Source: Nannobrachium achirus (taxonomy: Eukaryota > Chordata > Actinopteri > Myctophiformes > Myctophidae). From it: a stretch of DNA of 64,000 nt. The notes under the pieces are model-generated. The model worked only from the letters and a program-made list of their open reading frames with translations, was not told the origin of the DNA and searched no databases. The DNA is taken from contig OY997661.1 in NCBI GenBank assembly GCA_963921795.1, positions 33,658,603-33,722,602 of the forward strand, given 5' to 3'. Position 1 is the stretch's first letter. Each line of letters opens with the position of its first letter. A program made the position numbers and the translations under genes. Positions 21,296 through 32,631 of the stretch are shown piece after piece.

Positions 21296-21801
21296 TCAAT
21301 CCGACCCCCGACTAAAACACACATTTCACACAACCTCCTTTAAACAATCCAGATTTCAACTGTATACTCCAAAACAAGCACAGATTGTGCATGATGGTGA
21401 ATGAAGTCATGCGGTTGTTTTACCTACATATACTATAGATGATATGATGGAGAGATTAGGCTTACTTTATTATAGCTCATGGGGTGTGTGGACAGTAGAG
21501 TGACATCACGTCGGACTCAGCGTGTGTATTGTATGCCTATACTGCTTCGCTGGCTGCATCTGGCCCATGAGCTACCAATTTGACATCCCTGTTTTAGTAG
21601 ATCTCAGCCTACATTTTTGAACATCATTCACTGCCATTTATTTTGAAAGGTGTTGAAAGAATACAAGACTCTCATTGCTAGGTATAGGTATCCTTTTGAA
21701 AATCACTATGGCATTTATTTAATCTAAAATGAATGCACTTTAAGGCATTGATATCAAAACTCAATATGTCAGCGAAAAATAGCTCCTGTTCACTTTGTCT
21801 T

Positions 21802-22412
21802 AGAGTTCTCAAATTCTGCCCGAACCCGATCGTACCTGAACCCGACCCAACCTTAGGGTAGGGTAGGGCCTAAAATGTATGCTAATTAGTCGGGGGCCTC
21901 GGGCTCAATGAAAAAAGAAAATGTATTTTGTTATTTTATTATTAGTGTGGTTGCCAGGGCAACCACATTATTACTCTGGGGAATTTTGCATTTTTCAAAA
22001 CTCTTAGTCTCATTGACTTGAATGGGAAACTCCATATATAGTGAGTAACTTTTATGACGTAACTTTTCCCATTGACTTTGAATGGGAAACACCATATATA
22101 GTGAGTAACTTTTATGACGTAACTTTTCCCATTGACTTTGAATGGGAAACACCATATATAGTAAGGTAACTTTTTTTATGCAACTTTTTATGCAACCACA
22201 CTCGCAATTTCCCAAATTGCAATTTCTCTAGTTACTATTATTACTGTGATAGAATTCTTTCCAAACCCGACCATACCCGACCACCCCGACGTTTTCGGGC
22301 CGGGTAGGGCCTAAAATGTATGCTAACTAGTCGGTCTCGGGCCGGCCCAGTTAGGGCCCAGTTAGGGCCAGGTAGGGCCTCGGGCTCTACCTGAGGCCCT
22401 ACCTAATTTTCA
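21802..22412. mobile_element. Insertion in gene B promoter with '(c)cccgaccc' ends
   Basis: Bounded by two related segments rich in 'cccgaaccc/gtagggcctaaaatgtatgctaa(t/c)tagtcgg' (21810-21910 and 22262-22400). Absent at the equivalent position of gene C. Contains a ~60-bp tandem repeat at 22009-22190. Superfamily not assigned. Confidence 0.6.
22009..22190. repeat. 60-bp tandem repeat, about 3 units
   Basis: Unit 'attgactttgaatgggaaacaccatatatagtgagtaacttttatgacgtaacttttccc', two nearly identical full units and a partial third with a divergent end. The minus-strand open frame over it is a translation of the repeat. Confidence 0.9.
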
Positions 22413-22539
22413 GGAATCCTCCGCCCATTTTCTCTTCATCGTCAGACAGTAAAACAGTTTACTGACAGTTTGCTCTGCTCTGACAGTGGTGCTACAAAAG
22501 CTTTTTTTCTCTGTCAGTGTGTGTGTGGTGCTCAGTAAA

Positions 22540-22776
22540 ATGGCACAGCGGCAGCATGGAGTTGTTCCGGACCAGGATCACTACTGCTGCTGTACTATCT
22601 GCCTGGGCCGTCTGACGGAACCAGTGACTCTACCCTGTGGCCACAGTTACTGTAGAAGCTGTATTGAGGTTTGCTGGGACCAACAGGGTGAGCAGAGGAG
22701 AGACTACAGCTGTCCCCAGTGCAGAGAGACCTTCAGTCCAAGACCTGTACTGAGGAAGAACAACATACTGGCTGAG
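22540..22776 (+). CDS. Gene B exon 1: RING finger
   Basis: 79 codons. C3HC4 ligands are conserved ([18 protein letters not shown]). One residue longer than A and C in the segment between C6 and C7 ('QQGEQRRDY' against 'QHDDRRDY'). Confidence 0.92.
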
Positions 22777-25700
22777 GTGAGTGGATTCTTACTTTAATGA
22801 TCATGTGTGGCTAGATCTGATTGAGACAGAGTAGGCCCTACTCCTGGGAACAAAAAGAAAAACACCTTACAACATAATTTACCGTCCAAAATGCTTTAAT
22901 GCCACAGCCACAATCCAGAAATACCAGGCTACCCCTCACCTAAATATTAGAGCCTAAATCAGCATGTAAATATGAAATAATGATCATGGTGTTGGGAGCG
23001 CCCCCTCATAGACCATAGACCAGGGGGATACAAAAGAAGGAATGTAAACACCTTTCTTTGCTCAATGTGCCCTGGGATTGAAATCTAGTCGTTGAATAGA
23101 AGTGTGAATGATTATTTTAGAGTCAGAGGGGGGTTTGTCGGACTAAGCAATTTTACACTGAATTCTTTAAGCTTTATTTTCAAAAGCAGGTGGGTCAATC
23201 TAAGTAAGCAATAACTGATGGATGGATGGATAGATTGATGGATGGATTGACTGAATACTTCATTGAAAGTTTGCAAATAATACAAGTGGTATGACTATTA
23301 GTACTACATACCACAGTCATTTTCAATTAATTGAATACAAAAGGCCCCAATGTAAACAGGCCCTTGTGCTTTCTTGGGTTTAAATCCTATTAGTAGACCT
23401 TGTATCTGAACTGTACTGTGCTTTTCCTATGCAAACTGCTAATAAAGGAATCAATCATTAAATCAATCAATCAATGTAGGAACGTTAATATTTGGGGCTT
23501 TAATCCTTTTGAACTATCTGCTTATATTGTGCTACTGTTAACATACTGATCATATGTACGCCATAAAAAATACAACATATTATTTTAAAGGTGTTTATGT
23601 TTTACAACAACATAAGCAGTCAACACTCCACAGTATGCAATTCAAAGGTCGAAGCCACATAGTGTTGAGATTGTAGCACATTCTATAATCTTTGTGTTTT
23701 CATCATGAACCTCATATTTCCCATTGTTTCTGATTACTTCCAGGTTGTGGAGAATCTGAGGCGTACAGGAGGCCAGTCTTCTGCTGCTGAGGCCATATCG
23801 GATCGAGCCACTGCACGACCGCTGGAGAAGTGCTCCATTCATGATGAGCCAAAGAAGGTGTACTGCCGCACAGACCAGCAGTGTATCTGCCTTCTGTGTG
23901 CCATGGATCACCATAAAGGACATGACACTGTGTCAACTCTAGCAGAGAGGACTGACAAACAGGTAGGACCACAATAACTTGTTGGACAACAAATAGGCCT
24001 ATATGTCCATTATTTGAAAAATCGAAGTGGAAGAACTAGTAATTAATCATGTACACATGAATTCAAAGCAGAAATGAGGTGGTTGTTTTGGGGTGGTAAA
24101 TTAATTAATTTGTACAATGGCTTCTGTTTAAAACCAAAGATGAGAAAAGAGCACAACAGAGATATAGAGAGCTAGACTCCTGCAGAGCCATACGGCCATA
24201 GAGCATCGCAGTTGAAGCCCCACCCCGTCCTCACTCTGGTGTCGGAAGCGTTTTCCCCATTCATTTCTTCCATAGACATTTCATAAAGTATTTATATAAA
24301 CGTTTTTAAGCCTCGGACAAAGCCACCTCGGCTGGTGAGGAATCGAGACAATTTTTTTTTTTTATGCAATGATTAATTAGAAAGCTGAAAAAATGGGCAG
24401 GGTACAAGACTGTGTACATCATTATTTAAAAAATTGCAGAAACTACACACCCAGAATGCATTGCGAATGATACTTGTTTCCTGAAATATAACCCTTAAAT
24501 CACGCTAAGTGATTGGCCTGACATATGGCCAGCATATGGCCTGACATGTATTTCTGCTGAAGTGCAATAATCCACCAGGAAGACAGAGGGCATTAAGCTA
24601 CTTCCGCGATAACCGCAAGATACATGAAAGAAGAAGAAGCTAGACCAATCACAGACGTCGATTTCACCGGATATCCATTTTTAGCAGTATGGGTAATGCA
24701 GTTCTTCTCCGTGCGATCTTGATTAAAACGTGTTTTTACTAAAACTAGAGTGATTGCATACATACTCGGGGGTTCTACAGGAGCATATAGAACCATTTTA
24801 CAACCACCAGCCTAGTGGTAAGTGTACATTGAATTTCTACGACTTTGTGGCTGATAATGAAAAACCCTATGGTGAAAATGAATGGGATGTTTACTTCCGA
24901 CAACTCACTGCGATGCTCTATAATAGGCTATAGGTTGATGTATAGGTATTTGTTGTACCCAATGAAAACCCAAAGAGAATGATGTGATGTAAATTATATG
25001 TCCCTGATTTTATTTACATTTTTTACTGAATTAGTTTGTTGACTTCAGATGATGTGTGGATGGAACTCCAACTGTCTCTTCCTACATTGATTCCTTGCAG
25101 AAACAGGTGGTGACGAGTCAGCAGAAAGTCCAGCAGAAGATCCAGGAGAGAAAGAAGGAACTGAAAGACCTGATACCATCTATAGAGTTTCTGAAGGTGA
25201 GTTCATGAAGGAACTGAAAGACCCAAGACAGTCCATAGAGACGCTGAAGATGCTGAAACCATGCATAAAGTTCCTGACATAATGTTATTTATTCTGGATG
25301 GAGTATACATCCAGAAACAAAATTAACAAGACAGACAAAAGATTCACATACTGTATACTAGAGATGCGCGGATAGGCTTTTGAGGCCATCCGAATCCATC
25401 CGCGCAAATTAATTATCCGCCCATTATCCAACCGCATTAATTATATTATGCAATTGAATTTATATATCCGCATCCATCCTCATCCGCAACTTCCATAATG
25501 TCAAATTATTATTGTTTTCTGGTATTCTCAGAAATGCATTCATTGATTTAGCCTACAGAATCTCTATTCGTCTTTTTTGTGCTGCGCTACGCTGATGCAG
25601 TCAGACAGACAGACAGGCAGGCAGGCAGGCACGTACACACATAGACATCAAAGGGGGCTTGAGCCCCTGCCAGATCAGTCTGTAAAAAGTGCCCATGAAT

Positions 25701-26699
25701 GCATTTTTTTACTATGGTAAAAAATGCAAATGTCCCCGGGCCCTTTCCATACCATAACTGAAGGCTGCATTCAAGAGAATTGTCCACCAAAAAGGCCCTT
25801 TTAGAAATATCAGCTCCTGCCTCTCTAAAATGTCTCTGCATGTCCCTGCAGACAGGCACACACTTACACACCGAGAGCGAGACAAGAGCGACAGAGAGAG
25901 AGGAACAAACAAACACACACACACAGCTTTCTAGTGGGAAGTTTAACTTACCTACAGTAGCCTATCTAACATATAATTCACCAAATGTCTGAGTGAGTGT
26001 CTGAGTGAGTGTCTGAAACAGCGTTTCTCCTCAGTGGCTGGAGCAATTGATCTGAAATCGCATCACCATTAGCATATGAACACACCTGACATAACTGTGA
26101 AGCCCGTTTGTCACTTTCACAAATTGGCCTCATGGTGGCGCTATAACAGTCCACTTTACGTTTCGGCCTGTAACTCTTGAACCGTAGGTCGGAACATTAA
26201 AATTCTTTTTTCCCTGGATTCCTTGGGTCAATACGCATCTCCCGATATAGGCCCCGCCCATTTGCGTCAGGATAGATTTTCCGCCATTTTGAATTTTCTC
26301 CAAAACACACTTTTTGCTCCTTTTCCTACATATTTTCTTCAAATGTCACGCAAATGGGTACACATGATCTCTGAACCCATGCAATGAACATAGTCAAGGG
26401 ATATTTTGATAGTCCATACCGTTCGTTCGTAACGGGCCTCCAAAGTTAGCGGGAGGGGCCCGTTTTGCAAACAATAGCCATAAATCACAAACAAAACGTC
26501 GAGTCAACACTGAATTTCTGCCACAGGTTGCGGGTGGCTTACTCAACGAATCCCCAGAAGCATTTCCAATTCGACCCGTAGAGGGCGTCACAAACGCGCA
26601 AAACGTAACCGTTTTGTTCCAAAACGCGTTTTTCAGGCGGACCGACCCTCTCAAAAAGAAACACAGACCACTCTGCGGATGGTCTCACGGTCCAAACCG

Positions 26700-26759
<60 letters not shown>

Positions 26760-29700
26760 CCATTAAACGAAACGGGTATTTCTTACATTGATGCTCCTAC
26801 ATATTATCATGCAAGTACCAGTTAAAGTTACTTTCCATCCCTCATATACCGTGTGCACAGTGCACATCCCATAACCCACACACTGCACATCATTTCGGAG
26901 CTCATATCTTTGAACGGGTAAGGACTAGTACTTTGTAATTTGCGTGAGGTGGTGAAGGATCTATGAAAGAGATATCTCATGAACCGTTTGTCGTACAGAT
27001 GTGTGGGTGGTGTCATGTGACTTGATTAAGAGTCCTTAACCTTAATTGGCGCTTCCTTCGCCAAACAGGAAGTGCCCTTTGCCAAACAGGAAGTGCCTCT
27101 ATATCTCATGAACCGTTTGTCGTACAGACGTGTGGTTGGTGTCATATGACTTCATTAAGATTCCTTCACCTTAATTGGTTTAACTTAGCCCCGTCCCCTC
27201 TTCTGATTGGCTGTTGCCACTTGCTTGTGACGTTGGTAGAGCTGCGAGGGCCCGGTCAATGCTGCTTGCAGCTTTAATTAATAATTATATTTGATTGATC
27301 CAAATCCACCCTCACCGTGGATCACTGCGGTGCACCGCGGCTAAAACCGCCATCCGCGCATCTCTGCTGTATACAGCCTAATGTTAGTCACTAGTTACCC
27401 CCCGGCTCCACCAGGCGAGTCAAGCGTCGTGTCAACATCAGCGCTGGGAACGCTCCCGTTTTAATTAATGAAGTGTGCTCCACTGCCGACGTCAACGTCA
27501 GCGTTGGACGCTCAAATTCGCCCCGGTTCATTTTTTGACGCCGTCCGACGCTGCCACGACGCCGTCATTTTGGTGGAGCCCTAGGGTTAGGGATGTTTCT
27601 TGTATTGCTTTTTAATAATATAATTAATATAATATAATGTTTTCTGTCTGTCTGTCCATCCGTCCGTCCGTTCGTTCGTTAGTGTCTAAATGTGTGTTGA
27701 TGTATATATAATAATAATCAATGTCTCACTGTGTTAACTAGTTATATACAGAAGCAGCAGTGGCTGACAGTGACAAGATCTCCTGTGAGCTAACACGCAG
27801 TAAGGTTAAAGAGCTGATCAGAGACCAGGAGAAGGCTGCAGTGACACTCCAGAGGAGTCTGGAGGAGCAGATCGCCCAGCTGGAGAGGAGAAATGCTGAA
27901 CTGGAGGAGTTGTCCAGCGCTGATGACATCCATTTCATTCAGGTTCAACTGTTTTTCTGCTGTTGTTTTTTTCACTACATAATCATAACAAATACAAACA
28001 CACAAGAATAAGAATAGTACGATGAACGTCTCGCCGTCCATTATCCAGATTATTACATGCTACTTAATAAAGATAGATAGATAGATAGAGGTTTTTATTT
28101 AAGTGTCCTGCACCAAACGATGCCCAGCCTGCACGGGCTTACAAGACACTCACAAACATAGTACATACATACACCAAGATAAACCACACACAAAAATGCA
28201 AAAGAAAAACATAATGGTTGTCCATTCTGTTATTTACGGATACAATGTTCTCCAACGCAAGATATGTTGCTTCTTGTTGTTGTTGTTGGTGGTGGTGGCG
28301 GTAACATGCCAAACCAACTGTCAATCTCTTTGAATGTCAAGCATCAACAAATCCAGGGAACTTGACAGCACAACTGAGCAGACATTTACTGTGCATATTA
28401 ACTGGCCGAGCAACACGGACAACTGTTTTGATCAATGGTTTTATTTGTATTAATCTATTGATCTTCCATCCTGTCTGGACTGATCTACTTTGTCTCTCTG
28501 CTTGTCTTTCTCCAGAGCTTCAGGTCTCTCTCTATGTCCACTGCATCTCCAGTCTTTGAGTGTGGAGGTATGTTGGTCTTACTTAAAATCCAAATCCACA
28601 AGGGCATTTAATAAGATGGACCAAAAACAATGGTAGAGCTTGTGGTGACTCCTCGTATCATTAATTCTGTCCATTGTGTGGATGTATGAATGACTTACAC
28701 TTGGTTGCGTAGCCGCATTGTGCACAATTAGAGCACTTGTAGTTACTAGGAGGAATGTCTGATAGAAAAGTGGAATGGTTAGTGGTTGATGTTTAGGATT
28801 GAACAAGTTGGTCCCTTAAATTAGGAGGACGACTAAAAAAAACACTTGGGGGCTCTTTGAATACTTGTTTAAGTCTAGAATCTGTCTGAATGATATAATA
28901 CCAATATTTGTGTAAGATCTTTCTAAATTCGAATTCGCCCATCGACGAGTATCTAATACGAAAGGGAGAATTATTGTTTTGTTGTGTGCGTGTGGCAGGA
29001 ATCAGACAATCCTCCCTGATGGTTTCTTTACGCAGTTGAGTAAGACAATCTCTTTCAGCACCGGATGGAGCTCCACCACCACAGCAGGGGCTACCGGGGC
29101 TCCAGTTCCTTTCCTCAGGGATTGACTCCAGCGAGGAGGAGGGTGCAGCAGGACCAGCTACCACCACGTGGCAGACCATGTTCACTACACCCGGTCCTAC
29201 AGCAAGACAACACGGTAATTCACTTTTCCTCCATGCACCTCACTGAGGTGGCTGTGTCTGCCCTCAACAAGGGGCTATCCTTTGCTTCACCACCACATCC
29301 TAATAGCAACTTTATTGTGTCTTCTATGTGAGCTCAGTTGACCGTGAATCTGTTAATTCTCCTGTATTGAATAAATCTGTGCCTCCTAGAAATAGAAATG
29401 TGTCCTTGGATAACAAATTTCCCTTTGGTTGAACATGACATAGGCTACTGTATACTGTTGGGTGCTCCGATAATGAAATGGGAATACAAAGTCCATAACA
29501 ATTTGTCTAAAGCTGAAATAGATTGTCTTACTCAATTGTGTAAAGACGCCACCATTAATATCCCTCAGGCTTATAAGGGACAGCCTAATGATACTACTTT
29601 CTATAGGAAAACTTCCTTCTGGCCCACTAATCCATTCAGAGCACCCGTACATGATAAACTAGATTTTTGCTTTAACAATAAGGAACTGGGCAAAGATGAA

Positions 29701-32348
29701 CATCTACTCATTTATCATGCTGTCATTCCCATCATTTACACTCTGCCAAAGGTTCAGAATTCACAAACAGTTCCTTTAGTAGGTAGACCAATTGTCAGTG
29801 GCATAGGTTCTCACAATGTTTCCACTTTTATAGACCATTTGCTTAAACCATGCGTTTAATATATCTCTTAACATATCTTTTTCTTCCTACACTAGAGACT
29901 CCATTGATTTTATCAACAAATTAAAATCTATTAGTATACCCTCTGATTGTCTTTTAGTTATGTTTGATGCTGCAAGCCTCTCTATTCCCCACAATGGCTG
30001 TATTGAGGCTGTTAACTATGTTAATTACTGATATAGCTGTTATGGGAACAAGAGGAACATGTTGAACAGCATTCAACAAGCCTTGCAATGTGCAACATCC
30101 TCATGCATTGGGTGGACTGCAGTCTTAGAATAGTCAACATTGTTCACAGTAGGCCTAAGCACAATCCATGTGCACAGCATGTTTTACCAGTTTTTGTAGA
30201 TGTGAAAAAACACTGCCTTCAAATGTGCTCACTGCTCACCTTGTCAATCTAGACCTTTGACGTTGATTACAGTATACACATGCCTATGTGTGTCATCTCA
30301 TTGTATGATCAAATTTGAGTATTTGACAACATAGCCTAGCAATCATATCATATGGGTTAGACAACAAAAACTAATTTAATAGTTCATTTATAGTTCTTAA
30401 AGTTTTATGTAGATTAAACACATAGATTGCTAAAGACTATTTTACCAAGTAGGCCTATATAAAGGAAGTGCCAGTGTGACAATATTTTTATAAATGTGAA
30501 TTCACAGGTGTACCTACGGGGCAAGCTGACTCACCGAAGCCTCAGACCAGGAAGGATTTTTTGCAATGTGAGTACATGTTGATCAGTAGCGTAGTCAATG
30601 TAGTGATGACTGCAGAACACACACACACGCACGCACGCACGCACGCGCGCGCGCATACGCACACATATTTATATTTAATTACGCGAAAACAGAAGACCTA
30701 CAAGCTCACAATGTGTCACATCATGGTGAGTTGTGAGCCTATAGATCAGCAATATTGCAAAAGCAGGCAATCAAGCTCACATTGATCATCTATATTTCAA
30801 ACATAGCAACAGAGCTCTACAAGCTCTCAGCACATTGCATCATAATGCGTGGTGTGATTGTAGATCAGGTATATTTCCAAACAAGCCAATCTACAACCTC
30901 ACAATCATCGTAATGGGTTGTGAGCTTGTAGATCTAAACGATTTAAAAATAGCCAATCTACAAGCTCATACCGTAACACATTGCATTGTGACAGGTTGTG
31001 GGCTTTTCAAAAATGGCCCATCTGCAAGCTCAAAGCGTGTCTCACTACACTGCGTTTTGAGCTTGTAGATCGACTATATTTCAAAAATAATATAAAAATT
31101 GCTGATATACAAGCCCACAGCTTGTAACATTATGATGCATTAAATTGTGAGCTTGACACCAGAAAATGTGACCTTGTCAGAAAATGTGACCTTGTAGTTC
31201 AGCTATAGTTAAAAAAATATACATATTTATCTACAAGTTTACAACTCGTATGGCATTGTGACTGGTTGTGAGCTTGTTGATCGACTGTAATTCAAACATA
31301 AAAATAGTCTATTAGCTTACTAGTATGTCACATTGTGAGAGGCTGTGAGCTAAATCAGTAATATTAAAACCTAGACTAGAGGATGGGTCGATATTGGGCG
31401 GTCGACGGTGGACGCCACAAACTTAACATGCAGACTTGCTCCGATCTGCATCGAACTTGGCACCAACACTGATCAGGGGTCTGCCATGACAATTGTCACA
31501 CCAAAAAAACTAAATCACACACACATCGGACACTACAGCAATGTCTAATATATAAAATGTCCATAACTCGGTGACCATTGCGCTGATCAGCTCAATATAG
31601 GGCTGGATTTGAAGGTTGCTTAGCAGTCTGAAAATCTATTATAAGCTCACAGTGGGTTGCATCATGATGCATTGTGAGCTTGTTGATCGGCTATATTAAA
31701 AAAGATGATCTACAAGTATTTTTTTATGAATTGACGATGATGATTGGATGATGGATTCCTCGCATGTGTGTATCTGTGTCATGATTGTTTTTTAATGTTT
31801 ACTGTTTTGTTTTCTCAATAGTTTTCCATCCTCTCACACTGGACACGAACACAGCACACAAAAATCTCCGTCTTTCTGAGAACAACAGAACAGTGGCATG
31901 GGTGAGCCAGGCTCAGTCATATCCTGCTCATCCTGAGAGGTTTACTGTTAATACATATGTTATGTGTACAAAGGGTCTGACTGGGCGTTGTTACTGGGAG
32001 GCAGAGTGGAGAGGAACAGTTGACATAGCAGTGAGTTACAGAGAATACAATAGGAAAGATAGCTATAGGGAATGCCATCTTGGATGGAATGACAGGTCAT
32101 GGACTTTGGAATGTCACCGTGATTCTAACAAATACACTGTCAGGCACAATAGTAGGGCCATGAACCTCACTATTAGCCCCTCCAACAGAGTAGCCGTGTA
32201 TTTGGACTTTCCTGCTGGGACTCTGTCCTTCTACAGAGTGTCCTATGACACACTGACACACCTGCACACCTTCCAGAACAAATTCAGTCAACCCCTCTAC
32301 CCAGTGTTTTTCACTGATTTTTCTTCCAAAGTGTCTCTGTGTCAGTAG
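22540..32348 (+). CDS. Gene B: finTRIM-like RING/B-box/coiled-coil/PRY-SPRY protein
   Basis: Spliced model, all GT-AG: 22540-22776, 23744-23962, 25101-25196, 27742-27942, 28516-28567, 29059-29214, 30508-30567, 31822-32348. Total 1548 nt, 515 codons plus stop, in frame. Order: RING (1-79), B-box2 (80-152), coiled coil (153-251), shortened linker (252-268), hinge (269-320), 20-residue exon (321-340), PRY-SPRY (341-515). This is the conventional TRIM layout: E3-type RING with SPRY as the substrate or pathogen-recognition module. FinTRIMs are a fish-expanded TRIM group related to TRIM25-type genes and are often linked to antiviral defence (family knowledge). Oddities: exon 5 is only 52 nt because Penelope-like sequence replaces its 3' part, exon 4 is 30 nt shorter than in A and C, and B-box1 is absent. 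Confidence 0.85.
23744..23962 (+). CDS. Gene B exon 2: B-box type 2
   Basis: 73 codons, phase 0-0, with seven extra residues (ISDRATA-like) before the B-box compared with A and C. The C-H-C-D-C-C-H-H ligand set is intact. Confidence 0.9.
24198..24921. mobile_element. TIR element in gene B intron 2
   Basis: Inverted ends 'atagagcatcgcagt' (24198) and 'actgcgatgctctat' (ending 24921), extended by a weaker second block ('gtcggaagcg' / 'cttccgac'). About 724 bp, no transposase frame, absent from the other paralogues. Superfamily uncertain. Confidence 0.6.
25101..25196 (+). CDS. Gene B exon 3: coiled coil, 96 nt
   Basis: 32 codons, phase 0-0, equivalent to 11430-11525. The 'LKLSIETLK' end is changed to 'LIPSIEFLK', placing a proline in the helix. 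Confidence 0.87.
26105..26660 (-). repeat. Dispersed repeat family R1, copy 3 (inverted)
   Basis: Reverse complement of about 2930-3490, sitting inside the hAT element. Confidence 0.75.
26703..26756. repeat. (CA)n microsatellite
   Basis: Pure CA repeat. Confidence 0.96.
27742..27942 (+). CDS. Gene B exon 4: long coiled coil
   Basis: 67 codons, phase 0-0. Two in-frame losses relative to A and C: six codons spanning FGEMISSVER, and the four-codon AHAER segment. Acceptor chosen at 'aactag|ttatat' because it matches the paralogue position and keeps phase 0. Confidence 0.83.
28516..28567 (+). CDS. Gene B exon 5: truncated linker exon
   Basis: 52 nt, phase 0-1 (163 nt in A and C). Identity with A and C ends after 'tctccagtctt'. 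The last few codons (ECG) and the 'gtatgt' donor come from sequence belonging to a reversed Penelope-like fragment. Confidence 0.7.
28552..29010 (-). mobile_element. Penelope-like element fragment, C-terminal part, minus strand
   Basis: The minus strand encodes '[20 protein letters not shown]' and, after breaks, a Cys-containing 'KSFIHPH' and '[11 protein letters not shown]' series. This is the pre-GIY-YIG region and the start of the GIY-YIG endonuclease of Penelope-like retroelements. Stops and frameshifts show it is dead. A related, more decayed piece is at 50262-50440. Confidence 0.75.
29059..29214 (+). CDS. Gene B exon 6: hinge exon
   Basis: 156 nt, phase 1-1, shares its 'tctctttcag|ca cc' acceptor and 5' end ('APDGAPPPQ') with gene C exon 6 and closely with gene A exon 6. 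Gly/Leu/Thr-rich, less acidic than in A. Sandwiched between two oppositely oriented Penelope-like fragments. Confidence 0.7.
29195..30040 (+). mobile_element. Penelope-like element fragment (RT region), plus strand
   Basis: Starts with the same 'VIHFSSM.LTEVAVS.LNKG' segment as in gene A. Then, in an open frame at 29398-29859, comes Penelope-type reverse transcriptase: '[20 protein letters not shown]', '[19 protein letters not shown]', and after a stop at 29858 '[14 protein letters not shown]' and a '[11 protein letters not shown]' motif (RT domain region A). Several breaks; not functional. Confidence 0.82.
30508..30567 (+). CDS. Gene B exon 7: 60-nt exon preceding SPRY
   Basis: 20 codons, phase 1-1. 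A 60-nt exon just before the B30.2 exon is the standard finTRIM arrangement. Confidence 0.75.
30617..30660. repeat. CA/CG dinucleotide microsatellite
   Basis: (CA)n passing into (CACG)n and (CG)n. Confidence 0.9.
30690..31372. repeat. Array of about nine degenerate hairpin repeats
   Basis: Units of 60-110 bp, each with a left arm like 'atctacaagctcacaa' and a right arm like 'ttgtgagcttgtagatc'. Left arms begin near 30698, 30773, 30815, 30889, 30953, 31019, 31107, 31231 and 31310. Arms carry compensatory-looking variation, and intervening AT-rich spacers contain 'tatatttcaaa' words. A further unit is at 31640-31715. Isolated copies occur elsewhere. Confidence 0.8.
31640..31718. repeat. Isolated hairpin-repeat unit
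   Basis: 'ttataagctcacagtgggttgcatcatgatgcattgtgagcttgttgatc', same family as the array at 30690-31372, followed by a half arm 'gatctacaagt'. Confidence 0.8.
31822..32348 (+). CDS. Gene B exon 8: PRY-SPRY (B30.2) domain
   Basis: 175 residues plus stop. PRY motif '[19 protein letters not shown]', then SPRY motifs 'GRCYWEAEW', 'WTLEC', '[19 protein letters not shown]' and 'LYPVF', ending 'SKVSLCQ'. Full-length B30.2 with no breaks. In TRIMs this domain binds target or pathogen proteins, usually in the cytosol. Confidence 0.93.
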
Positions 32349-32631
32349 AGATAATGGACCTCATTCATGGTGCTTGGATAAACACACGTTTTATAGCGTA
32401 ATTATGAGTGTTTCCACAAATCATTTTTATTTATTCTTGATCATTTCTTTTCTTCGATGGGAGCCCAACTTGATTTGGCCGCTGTGGGTATTTGCAGTGA
32501 GCAGATCAGGGTAGATTTTTTTATCCTGGCTAGTAGACCTAATTTCCTGACAGAATCAGTTGAAAAACGAAATAATACAATTTTGTCCAACCTCTGCCTT
32601 ATATTTACCGGACTATATGGTGGTCTGTGTC

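Larger units (their letters stand above)
21300..22539 (+). promoter_or_regulatory. Shared TRIM upstream block, gene B (interrupted)
   Basis: 'tttgaacatcattcactgccatttattttgaaaggtg' and neighbouring words are shared with the region upstream of gene D (61315-61360). The promoter-proximal part resumes at about 22413 with 'ggaatcctccgcccattttctcttcatc'. About 610 bp between (about 21802-22412) is an insertion absent from genes A, C and D. The 5' UTR repeat unit 'gtggtgctcagtaaa' abuts the ATG. Confidence 0.45.
25359..27366. mobile_element. hAT-type non-autonomous element, 2.0 kb, with nested repeats
   Basis: Inverted ends 'tagagatgcgcggat' / 'atccgcgcatctctg' with an 8-bp target duplication CTGTATAC (25351-25358, 27367-27374), diagnostic of hAT elements. 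It carries an inverted copy of repeat R1 (26105-26660), CAGA/CAGG and (CA)n tracts, and a doubled 'catatctcatgaaccgtttgtcgtacag' motif (26975-27130). No transposase recognised. Confidence 0.8.

Noticed and set aside
29398..29859. 153-codon open frame as a host gene or TRIM exon
   Set aside because: Its sequence is Penelope-type reverse transcriptase and continues, after a stop, in neighbouring frames.
30690..31372. CRISPR-like array of palindromic repeats with spacers
   Set aside because: Repeats are degenerate and vary in spacing, the surrounding DNA is a split vertebrate gene, and no cas genes occur. It is better explained as a foldback repeat family.
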